Positions 37,256 through 49,342 of a DNA stretch of 64,000 nucleotides are shown piece after piece (position 1 is the first letter of the stretch; each line of letters opens with the position of its first letter). The DNA comes from Latrodectus hesperus (lineage: Eukaryota; Arthropoda; Arachnida; Araneae; Theridiidae). The stretch covers positions 69,153,261 to 69,217,260 of the forward strand of contig CM075854.1 in NCBI GenBank assembly GCA_037975125.1. The letters run 5' to 3'. The translations under genes were made by a program, and so were the position numbers. The notes beneath the pieces are model-generated. The model was not told the origin of the DNA. It ran no database searches and saw nothing but the letters and a program-made list of their open reading frames with translations.

Positions 37256-39220
37256 TAACATTTGTTTTTTTTTTCGTCGGACTTCTTCAACAGTTTTAAG
37301 CTGTGCCTCACCATTCTCTTCTTCAGTAAGTATTTTTGGCTTTTTCAAGAATACTTTTGTAATTGATGGCACTTCTATGTTCTTCAACTAATATTTTCAC
37401 ATTATTTATTGCATTTAATGCTAGTGTAACAGTAAAGCTCTTTTCTTAGAGAGGATTAATTCTGTTAAGCAAATCGTGCCAAATTATAAAAGAACAGATA
37501 AACTTATAATCCTTGATTTTGGAAGATTGCGTGCTTTATGTTACACTTTTTTTGAAAAGCAGTCTCCGTCAGATATTTCAAGAGAAATGTCATAGTGTTC
37601 TCGTAATTGGTATCTTAAAGGTGGAATGACTTCAATTTTGCTTTCCCATCGAATGTTTGAAAGGGGTTTTAAGGTTAAAGAGGAAATGCTTTTCAAAAGA
37701 GAACTGACTATTGCTAAGGAGATGAGAAAATAAATTATATAATTCTTGAATTGTTGAAGAAAAAACTAATTGTATATGCATTCATATTTGTTGCAAAGTT
37801 AATCATTAAATGAAGCTATGAGCAGCACTAATAACATAAAACGCAAGAGTCTTTATGTTTAAGATATTATTTTGAAGACTTTTTCTCTTCCCTTTTATAT
37901 TTGCTCCGTTGTTATATACCTGGTCTCTCATATCAAGGGGAAGGTTCACATTTTCAAACTTTCCGTTACTATTTTACATAAGTTGTTAAATGTAGAATCG
38001 GCAACTTTAATAATACCTAAAAATGCACCTTAATTTCTGAGACAGAGCAGTATGCAATCTTAAACAGTCTTAATGCAGAGGACAAAACGCATGGTGACAC
38101 TCATCATACAAGCTTTGCAGATATCGGAAGTGTAATATAAAATTACAGAATACTTGACTTTTCGAAGCGATATTTTCTTTCTCATACTACTGCAATAATT
38201 TGCAGCATTTCATTCTGATTATCTTTGCTTAAATAATGAAATTTTTTGTGGCTTTTTTTAGGTCATAACAGAAGTTTTAAGTTAAATTCCATAGAGGAAT
38301 CAAATTTTGTGAATAATACCACTAGTTTTAAGAAATTTTCTTTGTATTTTTGGCATAGTACATCAGATAAACGTCATAAGGCTAAATTCTGGCTGGCAAG
38401 AAATTTTGTGATTAAACCAGTCTTCCTAATAAATACGATTAAAGCTTCTTTTCATTTTCATACATATCTTGTGTTATAAATAAGAATCAATTGTTTTTTC
38501 TCCAGCTTATTTCATTTTAAGAAGTTTTTAATTTGTTCTCTACTAGTCCCATACTTATGAAAAGCCTTAGATACATATATTCAAACACTATAACCTTTCA
38601 GAAGAATATTATTGTCAATGGATGTAAATATCTTGCAACAGAAGCAAGAAACAGAATTTATACTAATGGAATATAACAGACCTATACGGGGAACTAATTT
38701 TCTATTGTTTTGTTGTAGTATGTATTTCTAAATATAAATCTATTATTCTCTTTCTTTTGAATAGGCTCCCTTTCAGACAGTCATTCTGATTTGTCACTAA
38801 GAATTGCCCACTTCGCAGGATCTTCAAAATCAATATGAAGAAGTTAATTTTCATTTAGGTCACACAGTCTCTTCCTTCGAATTATTTTGATAATATTTAA
38901 CTTCCGGTTTGCTTAATTTCATATTTGGATTATCATTCCCATCCTTTGGAATTTTATCAGTCTTTTCAATAACTTCATCCAATATAGCTGATGTTTATTG
39001 GCTGGATGTCTATCCTTTTGTAATAGATTCTGAAGCTGATTCAGTGTGAGCATGCTAAACATCCAAAGTAGTCTTCATCTTCTTCACGAAATAAAATATG
39101 GCGTCTGCCTAACTCTGAAGAACAGCATCTTTTTCAGCTTAGCGTTTACGATCTAGTGCACTGGATGATTTCTTCTTTGTTTCTCTGTTATCAAATTTCG
39201 TACTGAAATTAAATTAAAAA

Positions 39221-40365
39221 ATTTGACTCTAAGTATTAAATATCTGATCTTTAGTTTAAAATCAACCATAAAATCTGTTAAATATAAAATAAAGAAGAAA
39301 AGTAAAAAAAAAAAAAATGAATTAAATGAATGAAAAACTAAAAATAAATATGATAACTTTTTCGAAAAGTTGGTGAAGAAGTCTTTCCAATAAATAATAA
39401 GGAAGATAAGAAAAAATTAACCCTGTCATGAGTCAAACTTAAATTCTTGCTAACGATTCCGTGTACAATGACCCCCAAATCTCTCTTCTCAAACAGCAGC
39501 CTAGCCCATTTGTCAACCCATTTGTATACAGCCACAGTAGCACTCAAAACAAAACAGATACCAGCTCATGGTGAAGGTTAACCACTTAATGATCCCCCTA
39601 TAAATGTAAACCAGCACATTCAACAGCCTTACGTAAAGTTATCGTTTCTATGTACATAACTTCCTTTTTGATGTCTCTCAATACTATTGCATTATCTTTT
39701 TTAAGTAAGCCATTTTATGAACTCCTAATGTTTACTTTTGTTTATTATTCTCTTCCATCTTGTAAATGCTTCCGGTGTTATATTGTATTATTATTTTTGT
39801 ATCACTTTATATTAATGTATAATGTCAATAAAAGCCAGATGTGTAAAAGGCATCACCGCCAAAACTCCAATGCTTGGAAATGTAATCCATAAACAAGATC
39901 CAAAAACGGACAGTCTACAATCAAGTTCCATTTCCCCAAAATGCTCACCAGGATGGAATAAATAGATGTTGCAGAAATGATGCAACAATCTGTTTGATTG
40001 CTTCGATGTAGAAATCTTAATCTTAAGGTCTTAGCAACAGAAGCAGGAATCTATTCGGTACTTTAAAAACTTATGTACTTGAAAGTTAAGTATGAGTTAT
40101 TGATATTGAATAAAAGTTACCACACATTATACGAAAAAGACGAGAAAAAGTGATTTTCAGAAAATAAATCCACGATTTTAAAAAGAGGTGAGGAGTGGCA
40201 AAACAAGATACTATTTGAGAGCAGAATTGAATCCACCCACTCTCGGGTGATACTTTGAAGATTAATTTCCAGTGTAAATATTATTCGTCCATTTTGCAGA
40301 AAAAATCATTAAAATATGCTTAAAAATGAAATTCAACATCTTAAATGTTTTCTAGTTGGGTGAAT
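39221..40365. other. Intergenic DNA
   Basis: No gene recognised. The minus-strand frame at 39338-39547 has no identifiable domain. Confidence 0.4.
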
Positions 40366-40953
40366 TCAGATTTTCTCTAAGAAACGGGAAGAAAAACAAT
40401 GCATACCAGCTACGGCACCGAAAAATTTCTGAAAGGGGGATGGAAAGTGAATTAAATTCTTATGACACATTTTAAATAAATTATTTTGAAAGTTTTTTCT
40501 TTGACTAGCACTGAATTGTTTCATTTTATTTGTATCATGAACATTTTCATAAGCATCCAATTTGTATACCAGATAAAAAAAAAGCGATATGAATTTTACC
40601 CACTCACTAACAAAATGTTCTCGAACATCTAACGGTACACGACGCTTCATTTGATAAATAACCATAAGATCCGATAGATTTTCAAATGTAGAAATTTTTA
40701 ACCCCGATATCCATTTTCTAAAATAGCTCAGTATTTCTAAAACAAAATCTTTTCAAGTCATTTCAAGCTTTCTTTGATGTTTGATAGACATCTGGCGAAA
40801 TTTTTCATTGCTAAGCTTGAACTTTTTCAAAAGTAGTTCTCTTAAAAGATGGGAAGCCCAATATGACTTTTCAATTCCCTTTCTCTTAGCCTGGCAATGA
40901 AATAAATTAAAACTGAGGCTGATATAATTTTCTCTATCATCAAATTTTCGCAT
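40366..40953 (-). pseudogene. Ty3/gypsy-type gag (SCAN-like) fragment with one nonsense codon
   Basis: A single minus-strand reading frame of 196 codons, broken only by TGA at 40755-40753. Around it the pattern fits the helical SCAN-like gag domain of arthropod gypsy retrotransposons, which drives capsid assembly. HLLRELLLKKF and KLSNEKFRQ come before the stop. KDFVLEILSYFRKWI, FENLSDLMVIYQM and VPLDVREHFVSEW come after it. A Trp is common where the TGA stands, so a TGG-to-TGA change is likely. No LTRs, protease or polymerase are attached in the right order. It is a plausible family match by pattern, but a host SCAN-domain gene derived from gag is also possible. Confidence 0.5.
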
Positions 40954-41348
40954 AATTGAATTTATATCACGTTCTTGGTCTTACTTCATTGTGTTACAAT
41001 ACCTCATAATGTTCAATTAGTAATATTTTCCCAATTCGCGAATATATATTTTAATACATCTTCAATACGTTTCTTATTTTACTCGTCTTTTATTCGCTGG
41101 TTTATAATACTTTTCATTTTTAATAGCAATAAGGTTATTGTACATCAAAAATTTTCTTCGCCAAGCACTCAATAAATAAATTGAAGGAATGTGTAGATGA
41201 TGCATAACACATACATATATACATGGCAAATAATTATTATATAAAAAAAGTGTGAATAATGATTATTTTGAGAAGTGCACTACGTCTGAGTGTGTAGACG
41301 GTGTAAATATGATATTATCTAGATTAAACTTACTTACTGTGTAATTTA
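40954..41348. other. Intergenic DNA
   Basis: Nothing recognised. Confidence 0.4.
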
Positions 41349-41730
41349 TCAGGGCACTTGTAGCTCGAAATTCTTTGTGTGACACAGTCCTAATGATTCC
41401 GGGATGAGTGCAAGGTATTTGTGTGGGCTGCCTGTGCAGCAATCAAGATACATTGATCTTTCTTCCCCAGTAAGTTCACATTCGATTACTTTAACAGAAA
41501 AAAATGTCGTCGGCTGGTCGGCACATTGCTCTTGGTTGGTACCCACCTACAAAGAACACTTTGCATGCCCTCTTCCATCGGTCCCGAACTTGAATCACAT
41601 CAGTTACTTTGCATGAAAAATTCCCTGCATTTCTGACCTTTTCGGATAGTGAAACTTGTAGAATGTTTTTTGTTTTGGATACAAGTTTCAATATAGAATG
41701 AACAAGCTTGAATATGAAAGACGACAGCAT
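41349..41730 (-). pseudogene. Possible retroelement coding remnant
   Basis: A GC-richer stretch with overlapping minus-strand frames. One (41730-41491) has DRWKRACKVFF...RAMC, which could be a damaged zinc knuckle. The next frame (41546-41349) has SMYLDCCTGS and ALIPESLGL, which resembles a retropepsin-like region with its usual D-T/S-G triad changed. It lies 5' of the gag fragment on the same strand, which is the wrong order for one element, so two elements or a rearrangement would be needed. Weak. Confidence 0.2.
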
Positions 41731-42279
41731 CGAAATATTATATTAATTAGCAAGAATTGAGCGGTGGTAATAAAATTTTTTCTTCTATCAAGATTGAAAT
41801 TATTTGATGCCTTACTTGCTGTGCACCATTAGTCTTCAAGGTTAAGAAAGCGGTGAATCTTAAAAGATCCTTTTCAGTGTGCTTTTGGACACCGTCGAAA
41901 ATTATTTTCTATTGAATAAAAAGAACAACAAAACGATGGAAACCATTTTTCTCAGAGCTTTGTGCTATCCATGAATCAATTCTTTAAGCAAAGTATCTTG
42001 GGATAGGAAATCAAACCAATACCATCGGAGGAATTAGTTTTGATAATCCACTAAACGGTAACGTTTGAGGGCATGGGCCACAATTTTTTAGAAAAAAAAT
42101 ACTTTTCTTCACAATTATTAATGGCATTACAATTTTATTTCGTAACCTTTCAGATGCTCTGATAAAAATATCAGTCTTTAATAACTATTCCCCCATTACA
42201 TTAAACATTTTTCTTACCACAGTTCAACAATTGTGATGATATTATATCTTTGATAAATAATTATTGTTTATATTATTCA
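41731..42279. other. Intergenic DNA
   Basis: Nothing recognised. Confidence 0.4.
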
Positions 42280-42552
42280 TTCATTCATTGTCGTGTGCCA
42301 GCTAGACTGGCAACATGGGGTGCGCTGCTCCACTTTTCCAACTGAACCATATTTTGGTGTGGAGTCCGACTTCCTCAGTACACACATGCCATAGGGACCC
42401 GTTTATAGGGTAGGCAACCATTCACACCTCATTCATACAAGTAAAGGACAAAAAGAGGATAGATAGAGAGAAAAAGTACATCTATGCCCGAACCGGAATT
42501 TGAACCCAGGACCTCCTTAACCGTAGTCAGGCACGCTGACCACTAGACAAGT
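42280..42552 (-). repeat. tRNA-derived SINE
   Basis: On the minus strand the head (42552-42485) reads CTAGTGGTCAGCGTGCCTG with CTGGGTTCAAATTCCGG as box B, close to a real tRNA but without a full acceptor stem. The body continues through a GATAGATAGAGAGAAAAAG-type stretch (plus-strand view) and GGGTCCCTATGGCATGTGTG to about 42280. Confidence 0.7.
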
Positions 42553-44214
42553 TTTGGTCAGCATCGTTTATATTATATGTTATGTATTTATCAGTGTTAT
42601 TAGAATCAACGAAAAGTTTACAGGTCATGCGAATTAATAAGGTCGGGAATCTTTTTTATTTAAGTCAATCCAACAAAATAAGCTTTTACCAACCAAGCAT
42701 CTTTAGAAAGGGGAACTAATAACACCAAAATAATATCTTTCCATTGCTTTTAGATAAAGATAATATTTCAAGAGCAAGTGTTAAATTAAAAACTTCTGAT
42801 TTCTGTGCATATATGAGAAAAATCTAATTATTCAAGCAGATAAACATTCACTTATTTTAATAAAATATTATTTAAACAATTTTCGTTTTGGTTCACACGC
42901 ATTGTCGTATCATACTGTTGTTCTATGTAAATTTTGGATTTTAAAAGGCAGAAATATTTGTCATAAAATTATTTTTCAGTGTATAATGTTTTAAAAACAA
43001 ATCTGGTTTTAATAGTCAAATAAGGAGTCATTTGTGTAAAGAATATGTAATTTCCTCTTATCCATTTAATAATGAATATAAAATACACAAATGACACATT
43101 AAAGAAGTATCTGTTAAATGAAAAAATTGAGTGTATGTGCAGAGGATTTTTTTATTCTTTCCAAATCACACTTAACTATGGTGATATTTAAAATGCTGGC
43201 GTGAAATCATGTAAGTTTAATTTAAGACTCATTATTTTGACAATATTCTTCGTTTCTTACAGTTTTAGAAATCGAAAGTGCATTAAATTCAAGATTTCTT
43301 ACTCCTTTATCATTCGGATTTGGTAATTTTTAAACCTTGTCCTTCGGACATTTTCTGTTAAGTTAGTGTTATGATTAAGGTTTTTTGGCGATTAAGGAGA
43401 TTTTTCACCATCAAGCGAAGGATGTTGTGGGTATTGGAATTCTGTCCGCAACCCCAAGGAGAGTAAATCGGTTATTTCAGAGCGATACCAAATATGTTAT
43501 GAGTAGGGGAAAAATGGCAATTTTTTAAAATTGTAAACCTAACAATATGTAAGAACAAAACAAACATATTAAGAATTGATTAAGTTTTCTTAAAATTATA
43601 TAAATCAGTAGAAATTTAAGAAAATATGTTTAAAACAATAAGTTGCCTGACAATTTATTATATAATTTGAAGAACAATATACATATAAACCATATTTTAT
43701 AAACATCTTCTTACGTAGAAAAATTATAGTTAATAATAGCGATTTAAGAAGGGAAACATTACTATAAAATAACTAATATTAGACTTCCCAAATGAATCAT
43801 CTTAATCTGAATTCTAATTGGAGACATTATTTAAAAATTAATACATTTTTAAAAGGAGTTTATGAATTGCTAAATCGCAAAAATATATATTTTTTAGACT
43901 TTATGTCATGATTATATAACAGAGTATCACTTTGCAAAAAGAGAAAATAGAGATAAAATTTAAGAATTTTATAACTTTTAGTTAACAAAATAAAGATAAA
44001 ATTTCTCAATAAAATATGCGTTTATTTAACATATTTAACTATAGAACTATAAGAAAATATATCAGAAGTGGAGATTGTTCAGCCTTAACCTTCAAAAGAA
44101 ATATAATTTTGTTTTTTTTTTATGACAAAGGAAATATTTAAATACAATCGTAATTTGTCTCACACAAATTAAAAGGATATAATTCTTTCCTTTTCAATTT
44201 AACTCCCATTGAAA
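42553..44214. other. AT-rich intergenic DNA
   Basis: Nothing recognised. Confidence 0.5.
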
Positions 44215-44216
44215 TA

Positions 44217-45271
44217 TTAGGTTGGTGCGTATGAAATGTCGGATTCTCTTTACATGCGGACGTTTTCCTCCCTGTTTTCGTTATACTTTTGTATTTGGCA
44301 TAACCTCATTCATACTCGTATTGTCCATTGCCAGAGACTCATTTCAGCAAAATAGGTTTTCTCGAAGGTCTTCCCTTTTTTATTTCTTTTGAGTTTATTG
44401 CCGATATGAATTCTGCCGACATTCGCGTCATTTTCTTATATGAGTACAAACTTGGTAATAGTGCTGCAAAAGCTGCACGCAACATAAACCAAGCGTTTGG
44501 GGAGAATACGGTTAACGATCGGAAAGTGCAGCGTTGGTTCGAAAAATTTCGGACTGGCGATTTTTCACTGCAAAATGAGCCGCGTGGAAGACCCAAAACG
44601 TCTGTGAAGAATGATGACCTGAAGGCTCTAGTGGAAGCGGATCCAGCCGTATCCACGAGGGAACTTGCTATCAGGATGAAAGTTAACCATACAACGATAC
44701 TAAGACACCTTTCTGAGATTGGCAAGGTTAAGAAGATGGACAAGTGGGTACCGCATGCACTGACAGAGCGAAATAAGCTGGATCGGTTAAACGTATGCTC
44801 ATCATTGCTAACCCGATTTCACCGAGAGCCATTTTTCGATCGGATCATTACGTGTGACGAAAAATGGGTTCTTTATGACAATAGAAAGAGGTGTGCTCGG
44901 TGGCTTGACAAGGATGAGGTTTGTGCCCATACTCCAAACGAACTGAACGAACTGGAATATGAAGTTTTGCAGCATCCACCATATTCACCGGATCTCTCGC
45001 CGACCGATTTTCATTTTTTCAAGCATTTAGAGCTGTTTTTAAGGGGCAAACACTATAAAAACGAAGACAGTCTAAAAAACTCGATATCAGAGTTTATTAA
45101 TTCTAAAGACCAAAATTTTTTTAAGACAGGCATCTACGCTTTAAAATCTCGTTGGGAGAAGTGTATTGAAGCGAATGGAGCAAACTTTGATTGAATAAAC
45201 AGCTTTTGAAGAAAGATATGCAGTTTTATACAATCACTTAAGAATCCAACATTTCATACGCACCAACCTAA
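44217..45271 (+). mobile_element. mariner transposon with intact ends, internally deleted
   Basis: The left end TTAGGTTGGTGCGTATGAAA and the right end (reverse complement) TTAGGTTGGTGCGTATGAAA are identical over at least 23 bp, with one later difference (TGTCGGATT versus TGTTGGATT). They are flanked by TA at 44215-44216 and 45272-45273. The TTAGGTTGGTG start is that of the cecropia/Hsmar1-like mariners. The 1055-bp length is below the usual about 1.3 kb, in agreement with the deletion in the gene. Near-identical ends and one open frame suggest relative youth. Confidence 0.93.
44406..45194 (+). CDS. mariner transposase, open but missing the second catalytic Asp
   Basis: 262 residues starting at MNSADIRVIFLYEYKLG, the usual mariner start; the frame is open from 44328. 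Two N-terminal helix-turn-helix units bind the TIRs (SAAKAARNINQAFG ... VQRWFEKFRTGDFSL, then the linker GRPKT and TRELAIRMKVNHTTILRHL). The signature WVPHALTER precedes the first catalytic aspartate in RIITCDEKW. WLDKDEVCAHTPN is then joined directly to ELNELEYEVLQHPPYSPDLSPTDFHFF, which carries the last aspartate of the DD34D triad. The stretch between, normally about 80 residues including HDNARPH with the second aspartate, is gone without breaking the frame. The protein could bind ends but not cut. Family length is about 345 residues. The antisense frame 44339-44743 is a shadow. Confidence 0.9.
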   Translation: MNSADIRVIFLYEYKLGNSAAKAARNINQAFGENTVNDRKVQRWFEKFRTGDFSLQNEPRGRPKTSVKNDDLKALVEADPAVSTRELAIRMKVNHTTILRHLSEIGKVKKMDKWVPHALTERNKLDRLNVCSSLLTRFHREPFFDRIITCDEKWVLYDNRKRCARWLDKDEVCAHTPNELNELEYEVLQHPPYSPDLSPTDFHFFKHLELFLRGKHYKNEDSLKNSISEFINSKDQNFFKTGIYALKSRWEKCIEANGANFD

Positions 45272-45273
45272 TA

Positions 45274-48200
45274 GATAACATAAACCACTGTGATATATAT
45301 AACAAATAAAATTTAAAATCTCATACGCAAATTTAAAAAGGCAAATAGCACAAATTAGAATTATGAATATCGTGAATTAAAAATCATCCACAATTCACAA
45401 TAATTTTTGCCACCAACATCGATGTATATTTGGTGATTAATTGCTTTACCTGAATTCTTACATCAACTCAACGAAAAAAATTTGCCAAATGTGTCGGTAA
45501 TTTTTTGTCTGTGGGGGATTTTTTGTTCTTGGCGACATGTGACATTAATACCTACTTTAACCTATTTTCTCATAAGACCATTAATTTCAAAAGATGAAGC
45601 ACAACTTGCTGATCTATCAAATAGGCTCTCAAAATGGTAAAAAAGAAATATAGTCAACAATTTATGGAAGTTGTTACACCAGGATACTTTCCTGTGCATA
45701 GACCTGGAAGTTATGACAGTGAGATTATTTAAAAAGTTTTCAACAGCTTAGTATGTGAAGATTTCAAGAAATAATGTAAATTTAGGTTCACTTGTATTAA
45801 AAATCAGTATTCTTTAGTACAAAATGGCTAACTGGCAGAATCTCAGAAATTATTTTTGGCAAAGATGAAAAAGATAAAGCGATTAATGTGTTATCACTGA
45901 ATGGTAAAATATTGAGTCGAAATTTGAGCTTATCCTATTAAGGATAAATACGCGCGTTTTCATTTAAATTTCTTTCTAGTGACTAGAGAATGAATTTGAT
46001 GTGCTTCTGAATTTAATATTCTAATGTCATTTTCTTGAGCCTTCATTTTAAATTTTGCATTAGAATTGTTTACATTAAGTGGGATAGTGGTTTAAAACAA
46101 ATAAGTTTCATGGCTGGGAGTATGTAAATAGGAACCAATTGGGTTATGCCATCTACTGGAACAACATGGAAACCTTGCGAGCAATTTAATCATTCCAATC
46201 ATGTGTATTAATGGATATTTTATTCTTTATTGTAACTGATCTAACAAATTTCCAAATCAAAGTCAAGGTTATTATCACAGTAGTTTTTTACCGATAGCTA
46301 AATTTTGGTTCACGTCAATAATGTTAATATAAATAAAAGCCCTAATTAAAATGTCACAAAATATTATTTGATTATTTGAAAAAAAATTAGTGCCTATATA
46401 TGTGCTGATCCAAATATTAATTAGACTCACAAGAAATATCAAAATATTTTGGAGACTAATAAATTAAAATAAATGAATTGGAGACTAATAATAAAAATGA
46501 ATTACAACTACATTTTAAAAATTAGATTTTCTAAAAATAAAAGAATTAAAAATTATCTATTTAGAAAATGCATAAATATATGTCAGGACTAAAATATATT
46601 TATATTTGAAAACAGCATTTGTTTAATGACATTCTATTAATTTGAAGTTATGAAAATTTATTATATATATCCTTCTATTCTGTAGCTTTAATGCAACAAA
46701 TTATCTTGTCTAAATTTGCCTTAAAGTCATAAAAGAAAATTTGTCATTATAATGGTAATATAACACGATACATCATAGAAAATTAAAGATTTTAGAAAAT
46801 AGCATTTTTTAAACACTTCTATTATAGATTGGAACATTAATTAAAAATGGTTCTCGGAAACTATTTTATTTAACCAAACATATGAGTAAATTTATTCAAG
46901 CCGAACACATACATTCTTAAAATCAGCAGTTTCTGCGTGAGTGTTGAGCACTTTCTTTAATGTTATCATCAATAATTTTCTTGGACAGCATTTCTTTGCG
47001 ACATAATGCTGTAACAATGAACAATACGCCTATTGTTGATCACAAGCTATTTCATTTAAATAATATTTGTGTAAATTTCTACTGATAGGCATATTTTGCC
47101 TACTTTTTTGCGTTTATTAATTTTTTCTTAATTCTATAATAAGGAAGCGATTTTGATATAGATATTTACAACAATATATTAAATAATAAAAAGGAACATT
47201 ATTATTATTAATTTATAAAGTACAGATAATCGTTATTTTTTTTTCAAAAGTATTAATGAATTTATATTTATTACATTTGTTCTAACTCATAGTGTATGCA
47301 CACATCTGTTATCACAAATTACAAATGTGATTTTTAGAATTGCCGCTGCTGCCATCTACTAGTAATAAAATTAAACTTAAAGTGAATTTAATTATAATTT
47401 CATTCTTAGAATTTCCGTACACATCATTCATTTTTTTAAATACATTTTTATTGTAATAAAGAAAATTATAAGTTGGAAGTATTTAGTTTCTGTACATATA
47501 CTTTCTATTACGTTAAAAAATAATTTTCTGGAGATTCTAAAAAAATTTTTGATTATTTCTAAAACAATATATTTATTGAAAATATGCACTCTCAACACCT
47601 TTATGACAACTTAACTTATTTTTTTAATTTTATCCTTGCATTAATTTAATTTTTCTTACCTTTCTCAAATGTGTCCTTATGTAATTCCTTTTAAAATATT
47701 ATTCTTAAAAGCGTATATTTATACGCTTATTTATATTCTATAAAATATTTTATTCCATGTTCATTATAATTTGTAGAATATAAATTTTGCTATGAAAATA
47801 ATATTCAAAATTTGCCATATTTTTTTAATATTAGCAAAATTGAACTCTTATTTCTCAAAAATTATTTTTACTTATCTTTTATCAGAGGAACATAAAGGAT
47901 AGTACTCTAAATGACAAACATTTTCCATTTTATTTATTGTTGCTAAAATTTTAACTATAAGTTTCAATGCATGAGTTTATACTGTACGCGGGAATTTTTT
48001 TTCTATATAGGCATAAAATAAATTTTTACTATTTTATTCCCATTTTGAATCTTGTAATAAAATAAATAAATATTACATCTAAAAGGAAATAATTTTGATG
48101 GGAATAAGGGAATGAGTGTTCATAGATTTCAAAAAAATTTTGGAAAACTCAGCAAATAATTTTAAATTGTTGAACGCAAGCATTTTTCATTATTTCACAA

Positions 48201-48920
48201 AAGCCATACATTAATATATTGTGTTTGAAACTAAATAATACTCTTCATCAGATATGATTCTCATATTGCATGTGAAACATATTTTTACCCGATATACATG
48301 TTTAAATTATATAAACTAATTTTCATAATAATGATCTTTATAGGTTGAGTAATTAAACTCATACTCAGTTTTAAGAATTACAGTGAGGAAAAGTATTAGT
48401 TAAAGAATTTAAGATTTAAAAAGTAAAACAAACCTTGAAAAATTCACTATTTTTTGAGGATTTTAAACACTTTCACAGAATAATTTGTGAAAAATATAAA
48501 GCTCATCATGAAAAATTAAATCATAAAACTTTTAATAGAAAATAAAATTATCAGTTAAACACAACAAAAATAAAAATTTGTGTCTATATCAATTTCATTA
48601 TCTTAATTTGAACTTTGTTTAATGCATTTTAATTTAACTTCACTAGAAATTTTTTAAAAACTAAAACGGAGTACATACGTACATTTGTCTCAAGGAATGT
48701 TTACATAATAAAGGAAGTTTTCCCGTATAAAGGTCCATATTTCATGAGTTATTGAAACATGTAAACATAGAATTATAATACTACATATTTTATCATTTGT
48801 TTGTTAGAATGAAAATTATGTTCAGATCGATGATGCTAGTCAGATATATGTTGGTAATAATGCATCGAAATTATTTTGAACAATTAAATGATTATTATGT
48901 ATCAACAAAGTTTATATGTT
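45274..48920. other. AT-rich intergenic DNA
   Basis: No gene recognised. The TGCTGCCATCTA motif occurs at 47348. Confidence 0.5.
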
Positions 48921-48933
48921 CCTTGTTGGTCGG

Positions 48934-49050
48934 TTACAGACAAGATATATAGCAAGATATATAGAAACTCACTTTGATATATTGTCTGTAAAGTTTTCTA
49001 TATCACTAAGATATATAGATCCTTAAAGACAAGATATATAGAAACTCACT
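48934..49050. repeat. AAGATATATAG short-repeat cluster with inverted copy
   Basis: AAGATATATAG or close variants occur five times. TTACAGACAAGATATAT at 48934 is mirrored by ATATATTGTCTGTAA ending at 48991, forming an imperfect hairpin. GATATATAGAAACTCACTT occurs twice (about 48955 and 49033). Confidence 0.7.
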
Positions 49051-49310
49051 TAACACGCGAATGGGTTATACTAGGAATTTTAAAATCAAAAACTTCTATT
49101 TATTTTCTAAAATTGAGATATTTGAATTATTTTAAAAATGCTGTTTAATCATAATATTTCTAACAAATATGAAGTATTGATTAAATACTTCGTAATTGTA
49201 ATTTAAGAAAATTGCACAAAATATTTCTTATTATTCTCTATAAATTTTTAATGACAGTTAATTTTTAATTTAGGATTATGCTTTAAAATTTAGCAAAGTA
49301 ATTTAGCAAC

Positions 49311-49315
<5 letters not shown>
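49051..49315. other. AT-rich intergenic DNA
   Basis: Nothing recognised. Confidence 0.5.

Positions 49316-49342
<27 letters not shown>
49316..49342. repeat. (GA)n microsatellite
   Basis: About 13 GA units. Confidence 0.95.

Larger units (their letters stand above)
35150..39195 (-). pseudogene. hAT-family transposase pseudogene (TTF zinc finger to hAT dimerisation domain)
   Basis: Minus-strand pieces, in order. N-terminus near 39190: KKKSSSALDRKR, stop, AEKDAVLQS. TTF-type finger near 38850: DFEDPAKWAILSDKSE then LSEREPIQ. Near 38235: HYLSKDNQNEMLQIIA, the block usual in the middle of these proteins. Near 37690-37560: LSNIRWESKIEVIPPLRYQLREHYD. After the Tc1 insertion, EKLLQ and NAEELSDEVIISKDIF near 35480-35430. 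C-terminal hAT dimerisation region near 35300-35160: KTYLRSNILQGRFINLSL in one frame, continuing DAIDKEICQEMDSKKII in another. Such proteins cut and paste DNA with an RNase H-like core. Many stops and frameshifts show long inactivity. Confidence 0.65.
35005..39220 (-). mobile_element. hAT transposon (ZMYM/TTF-type transposase), decayed and interrupted
   Basis: Transposase pieces occur in N-to-C order along the minus strand from 39190 to about 35150. They are interrupted by a Tc1 insertion at 35726-37255. The 3' end is probably CAGTGTCGGTGCAAGG at 35005, which begins with the CAGTG common to this hAT group and is followed by a GC-richer stretch with CCCCCC. I cannot find the opposite end, so the upper boundary is only the start of detectable coding. 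Confidence 0.6.

Noticed and set aside
38246..38479. Plus-strand hAT gene piece (GHNRSF...ESNF)
   Set aside because: The surrounding hAT blocks all lie on the minus strand and the rest of this frame shows no similarity; kept only as a remark in the hAT finding.
44339..44743. 134-codon minus-strand frame
   Set aside because: Antisense shadow of the mariner transposase, which has clear motifs on the plus strand.
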